From: Melanocharis versteri
Taxonomy: Eukaryota > Chordata > Aves > Passeriformes > Melanocharitidae
Direction of reading: 5' to 3'
Length of the DNA: 64,000 bases
Assembly: GCA_013397845.1 (NCBI GenBank)
Contig: VZTG01009141.1
Location: 179,893-243,892 of the forward strand
The number at the start of each line of letters is the position of its first letter. Within the stretch, counting starts at the first letter, position 1. The translations under genes and the position numbers were made by a program. This document shows positions 38,387 through 49,514 of the stretch, in pieces. Under the pieces are notes generated by a model that saw only the letters and a program-made list of their open reading frames with translations, was not told the DNA's origin and ran no database searches.

Positions 38387-39757
38387 CTTTGCTTGCATCT
38401 GGTTGTGCTGAGAGATTTAACATCGGGATGGGGTCACAGTTTGGTGTTTTGGGCTGAACAGAACGTGAGAGCTGCAGCAGAACCAGACAATTTCTCCCCT
38501 CTGCAGCGCTGAGATTCTTGTCCTCTTCTCCACATGATCCATGTAATTCTGCCTGCTGTGAACAATTAAGTTCCTGAGGCTGCCAGTCTATCTACAGAAG
38601 CCACTTGCTATTTTTATCTAGTTAATATTTTTCTAATACGTAGGAAGGCCGTATTTCCTAAACACCCAGATCTGATCTCTGATGAATAAAAGGAGGATGT
38701 GTCCCAGACTAATCTGTGTGCTCTGTTCTCAGCGAGCAGCTGGCTGAAATGTAGATGAAGAGCAGGGAAATGTGTCCTGTGAGGATGTGCTTGGGTGCTT
38801 TCCTTGGAAACATCCATGCCTTTTCGTTCAGGGTTTTTTGGAATTCCAGAAAATCACCAGCCTACACGTAAAAATTTACACAGAGCTTACACAGGGAGGT
38901 TTTGCAAGAATCCCAACATGGGTTCAAAAAAGCCACGTTAACCTTAAAGCTGCGTTTTGTGGTTCTTGGGCTGCAAAACCCGAGGAAGCTGAGATTTTCT
39001 GTGCTGGTTTCAAATCCTTGGTGCGGTTTTCACAAGCCTCCTCAGCACTTTGGGGCAGCTGAAGGCTTTTTTTGGTCTGTAAACCCACAGGCAGGCGCTG
39101 TCTCGTGTTCAGAAGACAGCGATGACTTGGGACATGTGTTTCAAAATTACCTCTTTTCAGTTCTTTGTCTGCCTTTTTGCTGTAATAGCACCGACTGATT
39201 ATTTTTATTTGGCGTTTCACGCTGGCACCCAGCTATAAAACAACACTTGTCTCTTTTTTGATCCCTTTAAAGCGCTGCTGCAGCGGGTTCTCTTGGGCTT
39301 TGGGAGCCTTTCGGGCTCAGCATAAAAGAGTGTGTTTATGTATTCTGCCCTCTCCCCTCTGGAGCCCTTCCCTCTCCTCGCCCTCCCGGGACTGCCTGTG
39401 TGGGTTGGAGAATCCTTTGAAAACCCCTCTGTTCCAGCTCTGGGGTTGGGGGCTGTTTCAAGTGTCACACAAATAAGGAGCTCTGGTAATTAAAGGAAAA
39501 ACTCGAGTATTTGCTCTTCAGAAGGTGCAGAGGAAGCAGATTGCCAGAAAGGGCTTCCCTTTTAGGTTGTGTGCCCCGAGGGCCTTTAAGGTGTTCTCTT
39601 TAACACCTCGAATGCCCAGAGATTTTTGGGAAATAATGTCTGTAGCATTTGTGTCCTTCTCCTAACGGGCTCCTCTGAAGGTTGTGTCTCAGGTCAAAAC
39701 TGTAAAGCAGATTTATAACTTCTGGTACAGCTTTAGGCTCTAAATAGGAATAAAAGT

Positions 39758-40053
39758 GGCTTCTCCCAAGTAACAGGTGATGGTAGAGGAGGAAATGGCC
39801 TCAAGTTGTGCCAGGGGAGGTTTGGGTTGGATATTAAGGAGAAGGTTTTCACCAAAAAGGGTTGTCCAGCATTGCAACAGGCTGTTCAGGGCAGTGGTGT
39901 GGAATCAGTGTCCCTGGAAGTGTTCAGAAAATCCACGTGGATGTGGCACCTGGGGACAGGGGTTAATGGTGGCCCTGGCAGTGCTGGGTTGGGGTCAGAC
40001 TTGGTGATGTAAGAGGGATTTTCCAGCCTAAACAGTTCTGGGATTCCATGATT
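39758..40053 (+). repeat. CR1 LINE 3' fragment, third type
   Basis: GGCTTCTCCCAAGTAACAGG, GGCCTCAAGTTGTGCCAGGG, AAAGGGTTGTCCAGCATTGC and GATGTGGCACCTGGGGACAG are followed by TTTTCCAGCCTAAACAGTTC. It shares its end with the copies at 55314 and 63895. Confidence 0.9.
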
Positions 40054-42373
40054 TTAAGTCTCCAGTGCTCCCTGCTTGCTGCTGCTGTTGCTTTTGAAGC
40101 CAGTTTGGAGTGGCTCCTGCTGGACCTGCCTCCTGCTTTATTTCTCAAATATTACTTTTGGGTGTATTTCTAAATCACAGCCCACTGTTTCACTCTTGAT
40201 GTCAAAGCCAGGTTTTAATATCTTTCTTTGAACATGGTCCTTGTTCAGCTTGTATTTGATTTCTCATTGTGGGCTTTTTTTTTTTTTTTTTCCCTTCTGC
40301 TGAATCTGTTGTTGTTTTGGGGAGTTGTATCAGAAAGGGTTTTATTCACAGTATTTTGAATTCTCCACAGAGCTCTCGATTTGCTGCTGCAGCAGGCTAT
40401 CACCAGGTGTTTGTACCCATTTTAGGGAGGGCAGATTATGGTGTAATCATTGCTAAGTCCAGTTTTAACTTCAGGGTTTGCTATTTGTGATGCAAAACTG
40501 GAATGAGAGGATAGGTATTGCAGAAGCTGGCTAGGTGTAAAAAGCAAAGGGATGCTTAAAAAGGCAAGAGGGGTAAGAAAAGGCCTGAGATCTGTGTGTC
40601 AGTACTTACAGGAGGTAATTTTTGGGCTTATCTTTGTGAGCTGTTCAGGGTTTGTTAGTACACGTTAAGATTTTGCAATTACGTTGGAAGCTCGTGAAGT
40701 CAAGCAGAAATTTCGAGCGGGTGAATTTTGTGTTAGATTGAAAGCTGGGATGGGTTTGTGTGGGAGATGAAATGCCTGAGAAGCCAACTTAGAAGGAGCT
40801 GCAGCAAAAAAAGAGCAATGATATTTTAAATCACGGGGCGGGCTTTGTAAGGAACTTTTTTTGGAAAGTGGTGTTTTGGGCTGTAAAGGTTTAAAAGTGG
40901 AAAAGACTGGTGGTGGAAAAAGGTAGGAGTGTGCTAAAGTGGTATCACATCCTGCCTGAAGGAGTTGATTCGCTGGGGGGGTTTTTTGTCTCGGGCTGCT
41001 TTGATAAAAATAGGCTTTTAAAATTAGACTTGTATGTATACAGTTAGTGGGTGTGAGGTGTAAGCAACTCTCTGCACCTGCTGTCAGTAAAATAAACCAA
41101 GAAAACTAGGAAAAAAAGAGAAAAAAAATGAAAAAGGAGTTCTTAGTAGAAATGGGAGCAGTGATTGAATTGTTGGTCCTTGTCAGCTTGTGGCTGCAAG
41201 AAGCTCCTGATATTTAGGAGGTTGGGTGGGTGTGAGGGGCAGAGGAGGAGATTGCCCACAGGTCCCTGGGCGTTGTTTTTCCTCCCCTTTCATCTGTCAG
41301 AAATGCTTCTGAACTAAGAGAACATAGAATGTGTTCAGCTTTTATTTGCTCAGTGCCACAATTTTTGTGTGCTGATGTGCAGTGGGTGTCTGATAAAGAT
41401 GTGTTGGACTGAGGGGTGTGTGAATCCAAGGTTTATCCCTGGAACTGGGGTGTAGAGCTTTGTGTGTCTGCTCCCACTTGATATTCTTGCCTGTTTACCT
41501 GAGACTGTAATACTTAATAACTGGAAAAATGGGAAAATTATTTCTCTTGCCCTAAAAAGGGATCAACAGTTTATTTCCTAGCAAGAACTCACACCTCATC
41601 TCTCTTCTTAGTCTGTTCTCTTAAATAGGCAGGGTTCACATGCTTATTTTTCTGCCTGGGTATTTTCTAGGCAAATTTTGATCCTTGTCTTCCATGGGAT
41701 GCCCTGTCCAGATCAACACAGGCTGAGGCTGGGACAATCTGTCCCCTTGTCTGCACTCTACAGGAATTCCCAGCTGCTTCTCCCTGGTGTGCCAGAGGTT
41801 TTTGCCATCTCTCCCCATCTTTCCACAGCTGGTTTGTCCCTACTTTTGTCCTCGTGACGCTGCTCTTATTTTTCCCCTTCTATTTCTCGAACTCGTTACG
41901 GTCATGTTGAAGTACAATCCAATTTTCTCCCATAATTGCAGTCCCTCCTGCTTCATTATCTAGAAACTAAATAGCCTGTTACTTCCATCTTCTGGGTTAT
42001 TAATAAACTGGGTGCAGGAGAGTTGAAACTGCTGCAGAAACTTGGATTAGCATCGTGCTGCTTCTCTCAGATGAGTCATTTGATGGGGACAGAGTGTGCT
42101 TTACCTCCACGTCGGCACTCACATTACGGTGATTTTTTTTTAAGACTGGCCCTCTCTAATTGGCTTAGCACAGTCTGCACTGGCTGTCAGGAGCTTTGCA
42201 GTGAAAGTAGAACATGCACTGCTCTGCTCCTGACTCCTGGCTCTGGCTAATGAGGTAAACTTAATTGCTCAGAGGCTGGCTCTGGTTTGTTCCCGTTTAT
42301 CTTGGTGGTTAATCAATCACCTTCCTCTCCTTCTGTCTGAGATGAAACACTGGATCTAGCTCAGCCTGTTTAT

Positions 42374-42576
42374 CATGGAATCCCAGCATAGTTTGGGTTG
42401 GGAGGGACCTTAAAGCTCATCCCATCCACTGTCCCAGGCTGCTCCAAGCCCTGTCCAGCCTGGCCTGGAACACTTCCAGGGATCCAGGGGCAGCCCCAGC
42501 TTCTCTGGGCACCCTGTGCCAGGGCCTCCCCACCCTCACAGGGAATGATTTCTTCCCCAAATCCCATCCAACCCTG
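42374..42576 (-). repeat. CR1 LINE 3' fragment, reverse
   Basis: It runs from ATGGAATCCCAGCATAGTTT to AATGATTTCTTCCCCAAATC. The CCTGCCATGGGCAGGGACACC block is deleted after CATCCCATCC. Confidence 0.9.
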
Positions 42577-43202
42577 CAGATTCTATGCAGCTTGAGGTAA
42601 TTTTGACATATTTTTGAAGTGTAAGCTTTTTTCCTGAATGCTTAAAAACTTAAAATTCCATTGATCTCCCTTCAAATTGCTGCCAGGTTTTGGGGACCCA
42701 TCACATCTGCCTTTCTGGAGAGACACTGCAAATACATCAGTGAATGCATCTCAGAATTGAGTTATTAAATGTCACTGCAGCTGCTACTAAAATTCCAGCA
42801 GTAAACCCTCTTTCCGTGGAGTAGCAAGATCATATATTAGTGCTTCCTTGCCAGTTTTTAGGTAAAGATCAGGTTACATGATGCAATATTGCATTTGTAT
42901 ATGGTACCTTGCTTTGATTGGGTATGGCTTGATACTTCCAGGAGACCTCTCCATGTTATTTCCTAAACTGTATCCTAAACCTGTTGAGAGAAGCAGATGG
43001 TGGGGGTTGAAAAGCTCAGTCTAGGCTGATCTTGTTGGCTTTTGGGTTTGTTTTACCCAGCTATTCTGCTGGGAAGGTGGTCCAGGGATCCTTTAGGCTC
43101 GTGTGGCAGCGATGGTTCCTCACTCTTTGATCCTCGGCCCAGCTCGGCCACTCACAGTTTGTGAACTGTTGTTTAGCACAGTGGTTGTATTAAGGAAATA
43201 CC

Positions 43203-43398
43203 CAGAATCACAGAATCGTGGAATATCCTGAGCTGGAAGGATCGTTGATCCAACACAGACACCCCAACAATCCCACCCTGTGCCATCCCTGGGAGCGTTG
43301 TCCAAATGCTCCTGGAGGTTTGGCAGGATTGAGGCCATGCCCATTCCCTGGGGAGCCTGGGCAGTGCCCAGCACCCTCTGGGGGAAGAACCTTTTCCT
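43203..43398 (-). repeat. CR1 LINE 3' fragment, second subfamily, reverse
   Basis: CAGAATCACAGAATCGTGGA, ACACCCCAACAATCCCACCC, CCTGGGGAGCCTGGGCAGTG and GCACCCTCTGGGGGAAGAAC mirror the plus copy at 21779-22008. Confidence 0.9.
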
Positions 43399-43859
43399 TT
43401 TTTTTTGTGTGGAACTGCTGCAAAAACCACTTTAAAATCAGTCTATTTAAATAAAAAATGTGAGTAGCAAACCAGAAGACCGGCATTTGGCCATCTGTTT
43501 GAACGGAGAATTTTTTAACGTGTTTCCCTGAAGAGGAGCCAGGTTCTTGGCACTATTTTCTGTCTTCTGAGGGGAGGAAAAAAAAAAGGGAGAGAACGTG
43601 CATGTGTGAGACAACTGGCTGCTGTTGTCAAAATGCACATGTCACTGGGAATATGAAATACAGGCTCTCAGAGCTGCCTCAGCCCTACCTTCTGTCTCGC
43701 CCTGCCACAGTAGACGTTCAGCTGCTGCCTGCGCTCGTCGTGTGGCCAGCCCCCCGAATTTATCCTTCTCATATGGCTAAATAACTTCATCCCCGTGGCA
43801 ATTTGCTTGAATAAAGAGCCTGGTGAGTGCAGTGGAGCCTGGGGATACAGCAGGGAAAT

Positions 43860-44110
43860 CAGCGGCTGCTCCGGTGAGCAATTACGCGGCGGAACAGCTC
43901 TCGGCGAGAGGAGGGGGTGGCCGGGCTGTCAGAGCCTGGATTAAAGCCTTCATCCCCAGAATTCCCCATGTAACATCCAGATTTTTTGTAACAGAGAGCA
44001 CCTCTGATTACAAATGTGTGCAGTGTTTAGAATTAATACTGATTTTTGCTGGGTAATTTCTGCGCCGCCGCTGATTCCGAGCGCTCGCCTACGGAGCGTT
44101 GTGCATGGAA
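43860..44110. other. CpG-dense pocket inside intron
   Basis: Two short CpG clusters, CAATTACGCGGCGGAACAGC to CTCTCGGCGAGAGG at about 43880-43910 and TGCGCCGCCGCTGATTCCG to GAGCGCTCGCCTACGGAGCG at about 44061-44098, stand out from CpG-poor intron. No ORF with splice sites that I can defend runs through them. It may be a regulatory element. Confidence 0.4.
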
Positions 44111-45889
44111 ATGAGATCAGGAAGCTGTTGTTGATCCCCCACCCCGTTCCGATTTGTGCTGGATCTCTAGCCAGGCTGTAAATCGCTGATGCACAGAATT
44201 TATTCAGCTTTTTGTTGATCAAAGCTGTGTATTTGTGTGGGGCATTTTACAGCGGGAGCGTGGCCAGGCGCACCTGAGCGAGCAGGGTGCTTTATGGGCT
44301 GCTTCACTCTGCGCTGGTGGGTTTGGGCACAGGAGCAGTATTTGTCCCCTGTAAAAATTCTGTGCCCATCTGAAAGGTGAGCCTGTGTGAATGGATGCTG
44401 TTCTAGCCCTGGTAAAACTGGGAATAGCTGCCTTGAAGTGCCCTTGGTGCCCCGTCCTTCAGGCACCAGTCGTCCCCTCCCCTGGCAGGTACATCTGGGA
44501 GCTGAGAAACTCCCTCATTAAAAAGCTGCATGTGTCACAAGCCTGATGGGACCAGAGCAAAGCCAGCCGCCTCCCCTGGGAGTGGTGCTGTGGGTTTTGA
44601 GCTCCTTCTTTACATTAAGAAGGTCATTTCTTTGTTCTCGGTGCCGTTGGTTTAGACAGTAATTCCTGGCTCCATCACATATGCGGATATTTAGGAAAAT
44701 ATGAGGGTGTTTTGTAGCCCTAGGAGACAATTTGGCTTCCTCGTGGGTTGCTGTAGTCCAATATTTGATCTGGGTGATCTCTCTAATTCCTCTTTGCCCG
44801 TGGTGCTGTACAAACTCCAAGATGTGTTTTTTAAAACCTAATGAATGTAGTGCTGTCTGAGCTGAACCATCCCAAAATCGCTGCCCTTGCCCTGGTTTTG
44901 CTTGCCCAGGCTGCTCATGGGTCTCATCAGGGCTCATCAAATCAAAGGCAGAAGCAGTTTATTGTCTGCCTTAATCCTACAACCACAGACACCTGCAGGG
45001 TACAGCCTTGGTCTGTATATTCTCCACTGTTTGTGCTTTTGTTTGTGTAAATTCTTGATACTGACATAGGTTTTCTTAATCTCTGTCCTGTGCAGCACCT
45101 AATTTTGTGGTGTGCTCGTGATAAGGGCTCCTGCACGGTGTAGAAACACAAGTTATTAGGGATGAATCCTGCTGTGAGCCGAGATTTGCATAAAATAATT
45201 CTTACTTGAGGGATGAGCTTGCGTTTGCTGTTCCATTTCTGAGCCTTCAGATCTGTTCTGAAATATTTAGTACGGCTTGGAAACGCAGGGCATTCTTTGA
45301 AACAGTTTGGTTGGAGGGGTGTTAAATTTAAACTATTTGTCGTGAACTACTGAGATCCAAACCAAAATCAAGGAATGTGTGAGGATGTGCCTATCCCAGC
45401 TAATGAGCACATCCTGCTTTGAAGGGTGAAGAAGCCACTCGAGCAGATTGCAGCTGACTGTGCCTCTTGGCTGCAGCAGGGTGACAGCCCTTGGTGAGGT
45501 GGGGCAGAGAGTCAGGGATCTGAATTTCATACTGGGAATAACAGTGATTGAGCCGAGCTCCACGCCCAGGGTTTTTGGGGAAGGCAAGGAGCAGGTCCCC
45601 AGGCTGATCATTTAGTGTGGATTCACGTAGGAAAAGAGCTGCTGGATAACTTACATTGTATTTATTAAATTCAGTACCCTTTTCCAAGCTGCTCTCACCA
45701 ACCAAATAATGCAGAGTAAACCTTTCAGGGCTCACGTTTGTGAGCTGGGTACATACGCTCCAGGATTTTTTATTTTTAAATTCTCTGCTCAAGCTTTTTG
45801 TTCCACCCTGTCTGTACCTTGTTTGTGCCTCTGAGGGCTGTTTGAAGGTACAGTGAGACTGGCAAGGTTTTCTGTTGACCAGGGGAATA

Positions 45890-46420
45890 ATGAGTTGGCT
45901 CCTAAACGCATTCGGTGTGTGGTATTTTATAATTAGCTGGAGGAACTTTCAGTGGATAAAAAAAAAAGGAAATAGGAAATGGCAATTAGGCAGAACTTTC
46001 CCTCTCTGATCACGCATATACTGCATTTCCATTGTTACTTACAGCTTTAAAATCCCTCTCTGGAGGGCTCTATATTAAGTAATTCATCTTAGTTAACACT
46101 TCATTGGGAAGCGCCTGCAATTAATCGACAACATATAGAAATAATGGCCTGATTAATAGAAATCCAGTTCCTGAGAGCTGAGACTGGTTTCCTTTACAAG
46201 TTTTACACTTGTTTGGGATTGTTCTTTTCAGGGTCAGTAACGATATATATTTATCTGCCTCTTGATCTGTGAAGGCAGGATTGAAATCCACTTTGTGAGC
46301 GAGATAACGAAAATCTATACGTGGCTCTCTTCTGTTCCTTCTGTGCCATTAAACAGCCAGAAACGTGATAGTCTTAATTGTTGTGTGTTTAATACTGCTC
46401 ATAGGGTGAGTTTATAAAGA
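45890..46420. other. Possible conserved non-coding block
   Basis: The block is repeat-free and AT-rich, with dense homeodomain-like cores (CAATTAG, TTAATCGAC, GATTAATAG, TTAATTG) and the sequence TCTTAGTTAACACTTCATTG. No ORF of note is present. The look is that of an intronic enhancer, but conservation cannot be tested here. Confidence 0.3.
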
Positions 46421-47905
46421 AAAGATTAAAAAAAACCCCAGCACAAACCCACAAAACCTCCCGTTCTTACATCTTTTATTAAACACAAAATGTGTTGAAA
46501 CAGGCTTAAATATTGCACGGAGCTGAGCTGGGGAGTAATCTTGGTCCTGTTGTGGTTGGGCTGGGGGGGAATGGTGGGTCTAAGCCAGTGTGGGGTTCCC
46601 CTAAGGCAGCAATTTTTGTGCAGATTGTTGTGTTTTGAGGATCAGCATTAGCCTGGCTGTGCTGACTTATTTGCTTGGGGAGCTTGTTTGGAGAGCAAGT
46701 CAGAGCTGTTGGTTCTCAGCACGTGTTTCAGCGCATGGGTTTTGGTAGAATGACGGGTTCTGAAGCTGGCAAAGAGGGTTCAAATTGGAACTAATTCCAG
46801 TTTAAAAAGCAAGAGGAGGAGAGAAGTTTAGGCTGTGTTAAGGGATGTGTTTTATCTCAGTGTGGGCAGCTCAGCTGTGAGGGTGGGTGATGCTAAGCTG
46901 GAGGCCTTGGGGGCTTTGGGGCTTAGGTGGGGAGATAAGAGTGGGTTTGCTCCAGGAGAGGAGCCTAAATGCCTCCCCAGTGCTTAGGCCAAGCTCGCTA
47001 ATCCTGGCTTAGGCTCCGTCACACCAGAAGCCCTAAATGGGATTTGTCACTTTCGGGAGAGGCAGCAGAGTGCCCAAAATACGCTTTTTAGCCCCAAAAG
47101 AAGCAATCCCAACCCTGCCCTGGGGTCGTGGCTGAGTCCCCGTGAGCCAGGGGACAGGAGGTGACAGAGCAGCTGCTCCAGCTGCTGGGGTCAGAGCCTC
47201 CTTGGTGGTCACAAGCACCCCTTGTTCTGCATTCCCTGGAAATACAGGGTCAGGAATAGGACGTGGCTGGAGGCTCCGGCTCTGCTCTTTTTATCCAGGT
47301 GTCCAGAGCAGGTCTGGGACTCAGCCCAGGTCAGCAGCACAGGGCTCTCTGTCAGTTTAGCACATCTCTCCAGGGCTCCCACCATCGTAGCTTTTTTGTC
47401 TAACATGTGTCTGGTATCTTCCCCTAACTGTTGGTGTGTGAGTGTAGAACTCTCATTCCCATAACATCCCACGTGTGCTCTGAGAACTGGGCTTCCCTTG
47501 AGGAAATGCTGATTTGCACAAGAAACTGATTTTGGTGAGGAGACACGGTGTTGTTTGTGTGCAACTGTCCCGTTTGCCTTTCTCAGAGACGCTTCTCTCA
47601 CAATTATTTAAAACAAAGGTGGTACATACGGGGTTTTAACTGTGTGTATCGATCCAAGGACACCTGATGTGGGTTGTAATGCAATTTGCTGCTTTTTCCC
47701 ACATTATCTTTATTCTTTATATATATATAAATAAGGCAAGTACATGCCTTAACTTTAAGTAATTCCTATGTGCGTGCATATAAACTTCAGTTACCTTCCA
47801 GTCGCTGGTTAATTTGCGAAAGAACTTTTCTTTCCACAAGCGAAGCCTTTTTCTGTTTGGTGTTTTGTGCCTCTGCCGTCTGTAACGAGCTGCTTTGTGT
47901 GGCAG

Positions 47906-47991
47906 GTGGGAGATTCAAGAAGGAGATAGTGGTTGATGGACAGAGCTACCTGCTGCTGATTAGAGATGAAGGAGGCCCTCCGGAGGCACAG
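47906..47991 (+). CDS. AGAP1: AGAP1 exon 4 (second strand and DxxG segment)
   Basis: Seen: 86 bases between acceptor TGTGTGGCAG and donor GTGAGC, phase 1 in and phase 0 out. It completes a Gly codon and encodes 28 residues, GRFKKEIVVDGQSYLLLIRD then EGGPPEAQ. DEGG (about residues 215-218 counted from the window's first codon) sits at the DxxG (G3) position of Ras-like folds. Known: PEAQ at the end agrees with AGAP1, where AGAP3 has PELQ. The open frame continues in frame about 50 codons upstream and 48 downstream, but those parts look nothing like the family and the splice sites are strong. Confidence 0.98.
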
Positions 47992-48280
47992 GTGAGCCCA
48001 AAGCCTCGTTTCCCTTGCTTTTCAAAACTTCCTTTGAAACAACCGGCTCTGCTTTGTTCTGTCCTGGGTCCTTCCCATCCTCCTGCTGGGAGAATTCCAG
48101 CATCACTCTCAGGTGGAAAAGATTTCGCCCAGTGAATGGTTGGGATTTCAGTTACAATGGATGGATGAGTGTGGGTAGCAAATATTTGGGATTCTGACTG
48201 AGACTGCGCAAGTAAGGATATGCGGTTTGTTTATACTGAATTCCCAAATAATATGCTTCCCCTGGTGGCACATCAGGATT

Positions 48281-48690
48281 TCACAGAATCCCAGAATGAG
48301 TTGGGTTGGAGGGAATTCAAAGGTCATCTCGTTCCACCCCCTGCCACAAGCAGGGACACCTTTTGCTATCCCAGGCTGCTCCAAGCCCTGTCCAACCTGG
48401 CCTTGGGCACTTCCAGGGATCCGGGGGCAGCCCCAGCTTCTCTGGGCACCCTGTGCCAGGGCTTCCCCACCCTCACAGGGAGGAATTCCTTCCCACTATC
48501 CCATCTAACCCTGCCTCTGGCAGTGGGCAGCCATTCCCCTTGTTCTGTCCCTCTGTCCCTTTTCCAAAGTCCCTTTCCAGCTCTCCTGGATCCCCTCTGG
48601 AAGGGGCTCTGAGCTCTCCCTGGAACCTTCTCTTCTCCAGGGTGAACACCCCCAGCTCTCCCAGCCTGTCCAAGCCATTGGCCTTGGAGA
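48281..48690 (-). repeat. CR1 LINE 3' fragment, long reverse copy
   Basis: TCACAGAATCCCAGAATGAG, CCTGCCACAAGCAGGGACAC, ACCCTGTGCCAGGGCTTCCC and GGCAGTGGGCAGCCATTCCC are followed by TTCTCCAGGGTGAACACCCC and CAGCTCTCCCAGCCTGTC. It is one of the two longest reverse copies here. Confidence 0.92.
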
Positions 48691-49419
48691 AAGCACTTGA
48701 GGCTTTGTGTGCTTGACTGTTTTGAGTAAGAGTTTGCTCATGTGCTGCTTAAATCACCTCAGACCCAGCCATGCTTTCTGCAGGCAGCATCCTTGTCTTG
48801 GGCATCCTCCTCCTTCTCCTCTACCTCTCCTCACCTGGCCACTGGCAGGATTTCCTGAGTGTTGGCTGCTGCTGGCCTTGCTTTGCTCGGCTCTTCCGGG
48901 AGGGATCAGCTTCCAAACAAGCAATAATTTAGCATCAGGAACTGCGCTGTCGCCAAACAGCTGAGGGGGAGCAGTGCCAGCAGCAGCAGCTCGGGTTTCA
49001 ATGCACCACCACAGCTCCAGGAGGGTGAGAGCGTGGGGGAAGGTGCCAGGACAAAGGGGAAGAGAAAGGACGAGGAGGAAATGGAGCCTGAGAGAGACAT
49101 CCTGGGAGGAAGTCACAGGACAAAATAAAACGTTGGCACATCTGCAGCCGTGTCAGCAGGAGCAACAAGGAGAGCTCTGTCTGGGGCTGGGAGGGATTTG
49201 GCTGACGCACCCCCTGCTTTCCAGCCTGTGATGCTTAGAGAACATTCACTCACCTAAAAGTGTAAATAGTAGAGGTGTAAAGGTACGTGCAGCAATCTGA
49301 GATGGTTTTGTGCCTGAAGAACTGGGCTTGCAGAGCTCACAGGAGCTGACTGTGGACTGATGAACAGCACGGGGTGTGCTGGTATGTGCCAGGTAAATTT
49401 GGGGCTTTGACTGCTGCTG

Positions 49420-49514
49420 TCCAGTGGAAGGTGTCCCTGCCCATGGCAGGGGGTTGGAATGAGATGAGCTTTAAGGTCCTTTCCAACCCAAACCATTCTG
49501 GGATTCTGTGGTGG
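49420..49514 (+). repeat. CR1 LINE 3' end, short fragment
   Basis: CCAGTGGAAGGTGTCCCTGC, GAGCTTTAAGGTCCTTTCC and CAAACCATTCTGGGATTCTG. Confidence 0.9.

Larger units (their letters stand above)
34293..47905 (+). other. AGAP1: AGAP1 intron (13.6 kb)
   Basis: GTAGGT donor and TTTGTGTGGCAG acceptor. A run of 18 A lies within 90 bases of the donor. Features inside are the candidate microexon at 34972, CR1 copies at 35989, 38287, 39758, 42374 and 43203, a CpG-dense pocket at 43860-44110 and a repeat-free AT-rich block at 45890-46420. I see no supported gene in 36120-38285, 38390-39755, 40055-42370, 42580-43200, 44110-45890 or 46420-47905. Confidence 0.88.
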
